The notes under the pieces are model-generated. The model was given only the letters and a program-made list of their open reading frames with translations. It ran no database searches and had not been told where the DNA came from. 64,000 nucleotides of DNA from Fusibacter sp. 3D3 (GTDB lineage: Bacteria; Bacillota; Clostridia; Peptostreptococcales; Acidaminobacteraceae): contig NZ_BDHH01000020.1 of the NCBI RefSeq assembly GCF_001748365.1, positions 22,402-86,401 of the forward strand, given 5' to 3'. The position numbers and the translations under genes were made by a program. Position 1 is the stretch's first letter. Each line of letters begins with the position of its first letter. Shown here piece after piece: positions 55,237 to 62,623 of this stretch.

Positions 55237-56403
55237 ATGAATAAATTTGTATATGATATACCCACTAAAGTTTATTTTGGCGAAAATCATTTAAAACATT
55301 TAGGAACCGAAGTGAGTCGGTACGGCAAAAAGGTGCTGCTAACTTATGGGGGTGGCTCTATAAAAAAAAGTGGTCTCTATGACAATGTCATGGCAGAACT
55401 TGAAAAATCAGGACTTGAAGTTTTTGAATTATCTGGGATTGATCCAAATCCTAGAGTTGCCTCTGTAAATGCAGGTGCGGAGATTTGTAAGAGAGAAAAC
55501 ATAGAGGTATTGCTTGCAGTGGGTGGCGGCTCAGTGATTGACTGTACCAAGTTCATTGGCGCAGCAGCTTTCTATGAGGGGGACGCGTGGGATATTTCGA
55601 CTGGAAAAGCACCTGTTACAGATTGCCTACCCATTATAACCGTCTTGACGCTTTCGGCAACGGGTTCCGAAATGGATGCTGTAGGTGTGATCAGTAATCC
55701 AGAGACAAAAGAAAAGATCGGCATGGGTTCTCCCTTGATGCAACCTAAAGTTTCGTTTTTAGATCCCACCAACACGTATACGGTAAGTCGATTTCAAACT
55801 GCTTGTGGTGCAGCAGATATGTTCAATCACATCATGGAAATCTACTTTAACAGGGAAGCAGATCTGTTCATGCTTGACCGTGTTATGGAAGGCCTCATGA
55901 AGACCATTATCAAATATGGGCCAATAGCAATGGCAGAACCTAATAACTATGAAGCACGTGCGAATTTAATGTGGACGGCATCATGGGCGATCAATGGCTT
56001 TTTAAGAGGTGGTAAACGTCAAGAATGGAGCTGTCATCCTATGGAGCACGAACTCTCAGCTTATTATGACATCACGCATGGTCTTGGACTCGCTATTCTT
56101 GGACCAAGATGGTTGACATACACGTTGGATCAAAGTACAGTTTCAAAATTTTATCAGTTTGGAATCAATGTGTTTGAGATTGACAAAAGTTTAGAACCCA
56201 TGGTAGTGGCAAAGCAGGGGATTGAAAAACTAGAGGATTTTCTATTTAACACTTTAGAACTTCAAAGTACACTTACTGAAATAGGCATTGATGAGACTTA
56301 TTTCGACATCATGGCTAAAAAAGCATGTGCCGATGGCTTTTTGCAGGGGTTCAAACCCTTAATACAACAAGATATTAAGGCCATTTATAAAATGTGTCTG
56401 TGA
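55237..56403 (+). CDS. Iron-containing alcohol dehydrogenase, tandem paralogue
   Basis: Like its upstream neighbour, this 388-residue protein has VGGGSVIDCTKFIG and the metal ligands in ADMFNHIME and CHPMEHELSAYYDITHG. It differs most in the substrate-side segments near residues 105-115 and 250-260, so the two may prefer different aldehydes or cofactors. AAAAGGAG precedes the ATG. The separate 126-base leader with its hairpin suggests it is expressed at a different level from the first copy. Confidence 0.93.
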   Translation: MNKFVYDIPTKVYFGENHLKHLGTEVSRYGKKVLLTYGGGSIKKSGLYDNVMAELEKSGLEVFELSGIDPNPRVASVNAGAEICKRENIEVLLAVGGGSVIDCTKFIGAAAFYEGDAWDISTGKAPVTDCLPIITVLTLSATGSEMDAVGVISNPETKEKIGMGSPLMQPKVSFLDPTNTYTVSRFQTACGAADMFNHIMEIYFNREADLFMLDRVMEGLMKTIIKYGPIAMAEPNNYEARANLMWTASWAINGFLRGGKRQEWSCHPMEHELSAYYDITHGLGLAILGPRWLTYTLDQSTVSKFYQFGINVFEIDKSLEPMVVAKQGIEKLEDFLFNTLELQSTLTEIGIDETYFDIMAKKACADGFLQGFKPLIQQDIKAIYKMCL

Positions 56404-56504
56404 TGGTATAGAAAAAAATAGATGGTGCTGTTGCAAAATAGAGCGCGTGTGCTCAACTTTTAATTTTTGACATCCTAAAAATGAATGAAAATAAAAACAT
56501 AAAA

Positions 56505-56549
56505 AATATTAGTAAATATATTTACTAATATTTTTTTTAGTAGTATACT
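56505..56549 (+). promoter_or_regulatory. Promoter with 28-bp palindromic operator
   Basis: A perfect palindrome covers 56505-56532; each half is AATATTAGTAAATA. Its right half contains TTTACT (56521-56526), a plausible -35 box, 17 bases before TATACT (56544-56549). A repressor bound here would block RNA polymerase, as MarR- and TetR-type proteins do. A terminator of the preceding gene is less likely because the stem has only four GC pairs, although T residues follow. Confidence 0.65.
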
Positions 56550-56594
56550 AAGAAAGTTCTAAAAATTGAATTTAAAAAAGGAGAATGAAAAGAA

Positions 56595-57656
56595 ATGAAA
56601 AGGAAACATATTTTATTATCACTTTTATTATCAATGATATTAATCGCCTCTACAGGATGTCAACAAGAGCTGGCTGTAAATAAAACCGTATTTCAAGGAA
56701 CTATTGAAGCGAACAACGTCGATATCAATTCCAAAATAGCAGGAAGACTTGCATCACTCGTTATAGAAGAAGGACAATATATTGAAGAACAGGCAGTGGT
56801 TTCAACCATTGATGCAAGGGATTTACAGGCCAAACGCGATGGGTTAGTAGCTGTTTCAAAAGCGGCACAAGCAGGCATAGAAGCGGCTAAAGCACAGGCT
56901 GAAGCGGCTGAAGGGCAACTCGCTGCAGCACAAGCAACATTAAATAAAGCACAAAATGGTGCAAGGGTGGAAGAAGTGGCTAAAGCACAGGCCAATTACG
57001 ATATCATGAAAAAAAGTTATGACCGTGTAAAGACATTGTTTGACAATGAAGCTGTGCCACAAGCAACACTTGATGAAATGGAAACGAAATTAAACGTAGC
57101 TTCTCAAGATTTAAAAATGGCAAATGAAGGTGCAAGATCAGAAGATATTGAAGCCGCGAAAGGCCAAGTGGCAGCATACCAAGGGCAAGTTGCTGCGGCA
57201 AAAATGAACATTGCTGCATCAGAGGAAAAATATGCACAAGCACTTGCGGGTATCGCTGAGGTGGATACTTATATTACAGACGCTTCCATTAAATCACCAC
57301 TGGCAGGTTACGTGACGTCTTTAAATGCTTCAAGTGGTGAAATGGTTTCCACAGGTATGAACATTGCAACGATTACAGATTTAACAGATACATGGATCGC
57401 TCTGGATGTTGATGAAACAGAACTTTCTAAATTTAAGGAAAATCAAGAAGTCGTCATAACGACGCTTTCATATAAAGATCAAGAGTTCAAAGGCACAATT
57501 GTTCAAATCAATAAAAAAGCAGATTTTGCGGTTAAAAAGGCAAGCAATGAGAATGGTGATTTTGATCTGGTATCTTATGCTGTAAAAGTTAAAATTGAGA
57601 ACCCCGATGAGCTGTTTAGACCTGGAATGACCGCATTTGTTAAGGTAGGGCTATAG
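56595..57656 (+). CDS. HlyD-type membrane fusion lipoprotein
   Basis: The 353-residue product has a lipoprotein signal with Cys22 (ASTGC), a lipoyl-like half (VDINSKIAGRLASLVIEEGQ), a long Ala-rich helical hairpin (about residues 95-215), the returning half (DASIKSPLAGYVTSLNASSG) and a beta barrel. It resembles the YhiI/YbhG adaptors that bridge ABC-2 permeases to an outer channel. A GGAGAATG site precedes the ATG. It is the first gene of an operon with two permeases and two TolC-like proteins. In a single-membrane cell the adaptor would reach into the wall rather than to an outer membrane. Confidence 0.88.
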   Translation: MKRKHILLSLLLSMILIASTGCQQELAVNKTVFQGTIEANNVDINSKIAGRLASLVIEEGQYIEEQAVVSTIDARDLQAKRDGLVAVSKAAQAGIEAAKAQAEAAEGQLAAAQATLNKAQNGARVEEVAKAQANYDIMKKSYDRVKTLFDNEAVPQATLDEMETKLNVASQDLKMANEGARSEDIEAAKGQVAAYQGQVAAAKMNIAASEEKYAQALAGIAEVDTYITDASIKSPLAGYVTSLNASSGEMVSTGMNIATITDLTDTWIALDVDETELSKFKENQEVVITTLSYKDQEFKGTIVQINKKADFAVKKASNENGDFDLVSYAVKVKIENPDELFRPGMTAFVKVGL

Positions 57657-57668
57657 AAAGGAATTCAA

Positions 57669-58787
57669 ATGAGACCAATTATTAAGAAATATCTAGCCCC
57701 ACTTGTGCTCATAATCCTAATCCCGCAGCTTACCAATTGGATCACCTGTCAAATGATGAGCGATAAACAACTTCGGGAAATCCCCATGGCAGTTTATCTT
57801 GGGGATGATACTTCTTTAACAAGAGAAATCGTAAGAAGTTTTGATGAGAATGAAACTTTTGAGGTCAAGTATTACGCGGAATCACCACAAGACATCGAGG
57901 CCTTAATGACAGAGGGGAAAATATATTTTGGCTTATCTATACCAGTTGATTTTACAAAGGATATGAAAGGGTTTAAATCCCCGACCATTAATACCGTAAT
58001 TGATGGGAGCCAATTATCGCTTGCATCGTTTACCAAGTTGAGATCTTCCGAGATCTTACTCACAATTAAAACAGGTGCCATGGTAAAGTTATATCAGGGC
58101 AAGTACAGTATTTCTGAAAATGAGGCACTTCATATGGCGATGCCAATTGCAATTACCACTAGACTTGCAGGGAATCCAACCCGGAATTATATTAATTTTT
58201 TATTGACTGGCATGATGGCCGCATTAGTACAAGTTGGACTTGTCATGAATGCTGCAGCGGTATTTACAGCACAAGAGCGGAAATTGTTTTCTAAAAATTT
58301 GTGGCGATATTTAAGTGTGTATTCGGGTCTTGCCTTTATATCGATTATGAGCATTATTTTAGTCCAGTCTGCCTTTTTTAGTGTCCCAGTCAAGGGGAAT
58401 TTATCTCAGATTATGATATTGACAGCTTTTTTTGCGGTGACAGTTACCTCGGTAGGCTTGATGATTGCTTCTGCATTCTCTAATAAAGTATTTGCAACTC
58501 AAGTGGGTGCAGTATGGTTTATTCCAAGCTCAATAGTTGCAGGATACACATGGCCAACGATTGCAATGCCAACTGTTATTCAGAATCTGTCTAAAATGAT
58601 GCCGTTTACGTATTACGGAGATGCGTTGAGAGATTTATTACTCAAAGGGACATCACACGTTTACAGTATAAATTTAGTGAAATTGTTTACTATATATATG
58701 ATCTCTTTGGGATTAGCTTATTTTTTTAATCGTATAAGAACGCGATTTTTAACCGAGGAGGATGAACATGACCCCGTTTATAGTTGA
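57669..58787 (+). CDS. ABC-2 type permease 1 (YhhJ/YbhS-like)
   Basis: The 372-residue product has one N-terminal membrane segment, a large extracytoplasmic domain (residues 35-170; IPMAVYLGDDTSLTREI and GLSIPVDFTKDMKGF) and five C-terminal membrane segments (MAALVQVGLVMNAAAVF and later). This is the ABC2_membrane_3 layout of drug or lipid exporters. It starts 12 bases after the HlyD gene. Its partner permease overlaps by 20 bases. The ATPase these proteins need is not in the operon. Confidence 0.88.
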   Translation: MRPIIKKYLAPLVLIILIPQLTNWITCQMMSDKQLREIPMAVYLGDDTSLTREIVRSFDENETFEVKYYAESPQDIEALMTEGKIYFGLSIPVDFTKDMKGFKSPTINTVIDGSQLSLASFTKLRSSEILLTIKTGAMVKLYQGKYSISENEALHMAMPIAITTRLAGNPTRNYINFLLTGMMAALVQVGLVMNAAAVFTAQERKLFSKNLWRYLSVYSGLAFISIMSIILVQSAFFSVPVKGNLSQIMILTAFFAVTVTSVGLMIASAFSNKVFATQVGAVWFIPSSIVAGYTWPTIAMPTVIQNLSKMMPFTYYGDALRDLLLKGTSHVYSINLVKLFTIYMISLGLAYFFNRIRTRFLTEEDEHDPVYS

Positions 58788-59865
58788 ACTTAAAAAGTTC
58801 TTTTCCGTTCCTAAAAATCTTGTATTTATGATATTAGGACCTCTGGCGCTCACTCTATTTTTTGGATACGTTTTTTCTAACGATTATGTGAATGGGATAC
58901 CAATTGCAGTTTGTGACATGGATGGAAGTGCATTGTCAAGAAGTGTGAGTGAGCTTTTTTCGAATGATGATCGATATGAAATCATTTACTATACTCATGA
59001 TTTAGAAAGTATTAAAGAACTGGTAGATACAAAGCAGGTCTATATGGGATTAGTAATCCCGAAAAACTTTCAAAAGGATATGAAAAGCAAAAAAGGTACT
59101 ACGGCTGCATTGATGGTAGACGGTACGAACATTGCGATTGCAAATAACGCTGTGGCAACAGCTTCTGAAATTTTAAACACGATAAATGCTGGCGTAAATA
59201 TCCAATTTTTATCAGGAAAAGGGACGCCAGAGCGTCTTTCAGAAAATTATGTAAAACTTTTTGCATTCAACACAAGGATCTTATGGGATCAAAAGCTTTC
59301 ATATCGGTATTATATAATGCCCGGAATGGTACTTGTGTTAATTCAGCAGTTGTTTTTATCTGTATTTGTAATCAACTATATTAAAGATCAAGAAAATGTT
59401 ATTTTAAAAGCACTTATTCATATTGTTACAGGGATGTTTTCATATAGGATCTGTTTATTGCTGTTAAACGAGATTTTAAATGTAAAATTATTAGGGCATG
59501 TGGGGATCGCCACAGCAATCTTAGGGGTATATCTCGTATGTCTGACTGGGATGGGCATGACGATTGGTGCTTTAACGAGAAATTCACTAAGAGCCACACA
59601 ATTTTGTATGATGATGTCCTTGCCTACATTTTTAACAGCAGGATATGTCTGGCCAATGTTTAAAATGCCTGCAATAACGACTTGGATCGTGAAGTTGTTT
59701 TGGCCATTAATTTACATGGTTTCACCGCTAAGAGATTACTTGATTAAAGGCAGTTTTCCAGCTGAATTTAGGAATGGATTTATTCAATTGCTCGTATTTG
59801 GTGCATTCTGGCTAATGATGGGGCGATGGATTTCTAAAAAACGGTTGTTGACAAAGGAGGCATAA
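58768..59865 (+). CDS. ABC-2 type permease 2 (YhhJ/YbhR-like)
   Basis: I chose the ATG at 58768, seven bases after GAGGAGG. The 365-residue product has the same layout as its neighbour: membrane segment, extracytoplasmic domain (IPIAVCDMDGSALSRSV, then YMGLVIPKNFQKDM) and five membrane segments ending in PFxYMVSPLRDYLIKG-like sequence (IYMVSPLRDYLIKG). The two probably form a heterodimer. The gene ends just before a pseudogene with a strong ribosome site. Confidence 0.88.
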   Translation: MTPFIVELKKFFSVPKNLVFMILGPLALTLFFGYVFSNDYVNGIPIAVCDMDGSALSRSVSELFSNDDRYEIIYYTHDLESIKELVDTKQVYMGLVIPKNFQKDMKSKKGTTAALMVDGTNIAIANNAVATASEILNTINAGVNIQFLSGKGTPERLSENYVKLFAFNTRILWDQKLSYRYYIMPGMVLVLIQQLFLSVFVINYIKDQENVILKALIHIVTGMFSYRICLLLLNEILNVKLLGHVGIATAILGVYLVCLTGMGMTIGALTRNSLRATQFCMMMSLPTFLTAGYVWPMFKMPAITTWIVKLFWPLIYMVSPLRDYLIKGSFPAEFRNGFIQLLVFGAFWLMMGRWISKKRLLTKEA

Positions 59866-59869
59866 GCCT

Positions 59870-60083
59870 TTGATAAAAATGGATTTAGAGCTGTTACAAA
59901 AGTATGTAGATGCCTATGCCTTCATTGAATTTATTTGATGAAGTAAAGTTATTGCATAAAGAATTTAGCGAAAAAATGATGCAATCTTTGACAAATGACG
60001 AAATTGATTCTCTAAATCGTTTGTTGAAAAAGCTTCAATTTGGAATAATAAATGATTTTAACCCAAGAGAATGGCTTGCATAA
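59870..60083 (+). pseudogene. MarR-like regulator with internal deletion
   Basis: An AAAGGAGG site nine bases before TTG 59870 starts a frame (MIKMDLELLQKYVDAYAFIE) that stops after 22 codons. A second frame, from about 59922 to a TAA at 60081, reads FDEVKLLHKEFSEKMMQSLTN, shortened here, then DSLNRLLKKL, which matches the C-terminal dimerisation helices of MarR proteins. The DNA-binding middle, about 80-100 residues, is missing. It appears to be a MarR gene collapsed by an internal deletion with frameshift. In the operon it lies between the permeases and the TolC-like genes. Confidence 0.6.
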
Positions 60084-60136
60084 GAGGTACGAAGTATACT
60101 GAGTATCCGCCTTGATATAGGAGGAAAAACCAAAAT

Positions 60137-61312
60137 ATGAAATTTAGAAAAAGAAAAAAGAGGATAAGTCTAATTCTAATCTCGCTATTGCTCCTGTCAA
60201 TACCCGTTTCTTTTGTATCAGCAGAAGAAAGCCAAAAGACAGACGCAGATCAAGTTGAAACTGTAAATCTCGTTGAATTAAGAGCACTATTTATTGAAGA
60301 CTCGGCGGATATCAGGAAGCTCAATGATTTTATAGGACAAATTGATGATGCTTTATATGCGTTTGAGAAAAATAAGAAGTTGATTTACTATTTTGGTGAG
60401 AGGCTGACTAATGGTTATCCTGAAGATCGAAAAGGACGCTATTATGAGTATTATTACAAGTACTTTGTCGCCATTGAAAATGCAAAAGCGAAGCGGGAAT
60501 CTTTGTTTATTCTGAGAGACTTAGCGGAAGCTAAGCTGGGTTTTGGCGCGGATCAACTGCTCTCAGGCCGGGCATTATTGCAAGAGAAGATTGATCTTTA
60601 TAATAAAATGATTGATCGGACTGAGTTAATATACAAAACAACTTTGGATAAAAAGGCGCAAGGGTTATTAACCAAATATGATCTGGAATACGCTCGGATT
60701 GTACTTGAAAATACGAAACTCAATAGAGATCAACTCGAAAATCAACTGGATAGTTTGGAAGCGCAAATTATTTCTATGACAAATTTAGACAGCGATAAAA
60801 CGTATAAGTTTCCAAAACCCATATTCACAGAAACTGATTTTGTACAAGAAAATCTACCACAATATTACGAACAAGCTTTAAGTACAAGTCTTACGATTGC
60901 AGATGTGAAGCGTCAAATGGAAGCTTTGGAATATGAAGAAGATTTTATAATGACATACCAAAGAGATGTTTTGAAAACCGATCTGTTGGATTTTAATAAG
61001 AGAATGGAAGATGGCAAAAAGGCTCAAGAGGATGCTAAACGTGATGTCTACAAGTTGCTTGTAGAGCATCTAAATGATTACAATCATGTGGTGGATGAGA
61101 TTGATGTGATCAATTTGCAAATTGAATACGATCAAAATAGGCTTAATACACTCAAAATAATGGAAGAACAAGGTCAAGTCATAGATACGGATCGCTTGGG
61201 CTATGAGTTAAAATGCTTTCAATCTAGATTGCAAAAGATGAGTTTGGAAAATGAACGGATGTTATTGGGCCAAAAAATTCAAATTATGATAGGCTCAGGG
61301 ATTAACCTTTAG
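60137..61312 (+). CDS. Exported coiled-coil protein, TolC-like 1
   Basis: The 391-residue product has a signal peptide cleaved near residue 30 (FVSAEE) and is otherwise almost entirely alpha-helical with heptads (LYNKMIDRTELIYKTTLD, LENQLDSLEAQIISM). The pattern of two long helical hairpins with a KGLLTKYDLEYAR-like turn (QGLLTKYDLEYARIVLENTK) is that of outer-membrane efflux (TolC family) proteins, but the beta-strand segments that make a barrel are not evident. It follows AGGAGG by ten bases. It could be a periplasm- or wall-spanning tube partner of the HlyD adaptor in a cell without an outer membrane. Confidence 0.65.
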   Translation: MKFRKRKKRISLILISLLLLSIPVSFVSAEESQKTDADQVETVNLVELRALFIEDSADIRKLNDFIGQIDDALYAFEKNKKLIYYFGERLTNGYPEDRKGRYYEYYYKYFVAIENAKAKRESLFILRDLAEAKLGFGADQLLSGRALLQEKIDLYNKMIDRTELIYKTTLDKKAQGLLTKYDLEYARIVLENTKLNRDQLENQLDSLEAQIISMTNLDSDKTYKFPKPIFTETDFVQENLPQYYEQALSTSLTIADVKRQMEALEYEEDFIMTYQRDVLKTDLLDFNKRMEDGKKAQEDAKRDVYKLLVEHLNDYNHVVDEIDVINLQIEYDQNRLNTLKIMEEQGQVIDTDRLGYELKCFQSRLQKMSLENERMLLGQKIQIMIGSGINL

Positions 61313-61321
61313 GAGGCACAA

Positions 61322-62419
61322 ATGAAGAAAGTTAATATCGTCATTTTGATGTGTCTGATGATGTTTCAGATCGTATCATTTGCAGGGGATACTGAAATAA
61401 TAAATTACGAAGATGCAGTCAAAATATTACTTGAAAATAATAGTGAAATTGAAAATTTAAAAAAACAGATTGAAATTCAAAAAGAAATCATTATTGAGGT
61501 CGATAATGATGCTTCGAGATTAGATGGGTTTGTAAGCGAAGATGAAGACAAAATCAACGAAAGAGGGACTGCAGTCTATGTAGAACCTATCATTGCTAGA
61601 AACAAACTCAATAATTTGGAAAGAACCCTCAAAGATAAAGAATATAATCTCAAGCAAGGCGTTCTCGACTTTTATGTGGATTTCATAAAGAGAGAAAATC
61701 AAATAGATCTCTATAAAGAGGTCATAGAAGTTCAACAAAAGTCATTGGATCAAATGAAGCTTAAAAAGGATTTGGGCGAACTTACAAGTGATGAACTATT
61801 GGTCTATCAAATTGAGCTTGAAAAAGCAATTAAAGATTTAGAGAAAGCTCAGCGTGACTGGCATATTAAAATGATGGACTTTAATTATTTGATCAATGAT
61901 ACACTTGTAGTTCTTTATACACCAGAATTAACAGATGTTGAAAAAGTCTTAAATGACTCATATATTGACATTGGAAGTATTGATATCAAAAAAATAACAG
62001 AAAACAACCTTGCAAATGATGCCTTGTTGGCCGATTATAATGAAAATATTCCCATGTATGAAAAACAAAAGTTTGTGGAAAGACTGGACCCTGCAAATGC
62101 GAGTGCTTATTTAAACTATGAGACGAACTTCAAAAACAATGAGTTTGATATTTCTAGGAGAAATAAAGTCATAAAATATCAAGTAATCTCGGATTATGAT
62201 GATCTTAAAAATAAGTTGATTGATATCAAATTGGCTCAGAATACACTTTCGCTTCTTAAAAACAAGCAAGAGACCACTCAGTTAAAATTCGATGTTGGAA
62301 TGGCAACATCACTGGATATGATCACTGTAAAAAAAGAGCTTAAAAAGAGCGAGAACGATGTCATCAATGCATTGAATATGTTTTATAAAGCTTATCAAGA
62401 TTTTACACGATATTATTAA
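61322..62419 (+). CDS. Exported coiled-coil protein, TolC-like 2
   Basis: The 365-residue product has a signal peptide (ending near FAGDTE, residue 22) and the TolC-family opening IINYEDAVKILLENNSEIENLKK, cut here to its core EDAVKILLENNSEIE. The GELTSDELLVYQIELEKA and DVGMATSLDMITVKKELKKS segments match the turn regions of the two efflux-protein repeats. It is nine bases after its neighbour, following TAGGAGG, and is the last gene of the operon. The pair may form a hetero-oligomer. Secretion with HlyD and ABC-2 proteins is the probable role; substrate unknown. Confidence 0.72.
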   Translation: MKKVNIVILMCLMMFQIVSFAGDTEIINYEDAVKILLENNSEIENLKKQIEIQKEIIIEVDNDASRLDGFVSEDEDKINERGTAVYVEPIIARNKLNNLERTLKDKEYNLKQGVLDFYVDFIKRENQIDLYKEVIEVQQKSLDQMKLKKDLGELTSDELLVYQIELEKAIKDLEKAQRDWHIKMMDFNYLINDTLVVLYTPELTDVEKVLNDSYIDIGSIDIKKITENNLANDALLADYNENIPMYEKQKFVERLDPANASAYLNYETNFKNNEFDISRRNKVIKYQVISDYDDLKNKLIDIKLAQNTLSLLKNKQETTQLKFDVGMATSLDMITVKKELKKSENDVINALNMFYKAYQDFTRYY

Positions 62420-62423
62420 ATTC

Positions 62424-62452
62424 TGACCAGCTTCATAAGGAGCTGGTCTTTT
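62424..62452 (+). terminator. Rho-independent terminator
   Basis: GACCAGCT and AGCTGGTC form a perfect eight-base stem with a nine-base loop, followed by TTTT. It ends the export operon. Confidence 0.85.
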
Positions 62453-62545
62453 GAATGCTTTAGGAGTGCCCTATTTTAGAATAAGCGCATGGCGATTGCT
62501 TGATGCAATTGATATTTGGTATAATCCCGTTTTCGACAGTTTGAA

Positions 62546-62594
62546 AATAAAAAGAGGTTACAAATGGCTTTAAATGGCTGTTTGTGACCTCTTT
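62546..62594 (-). terminator. Terminator of the IS transposase
   Basis: AAAGAGGTTACAAA and TTTGTGACCTCTTT pair with one G-T. On the minus strand the hairpin is followed by TTTTTATTTT. It lies 30 bases beyond the transposase stop codon. Confidence 0.7.
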
Positions 62595-62623
62595 ATTAGT
62601 GTTGACTTTGTTGTACGGAAATC

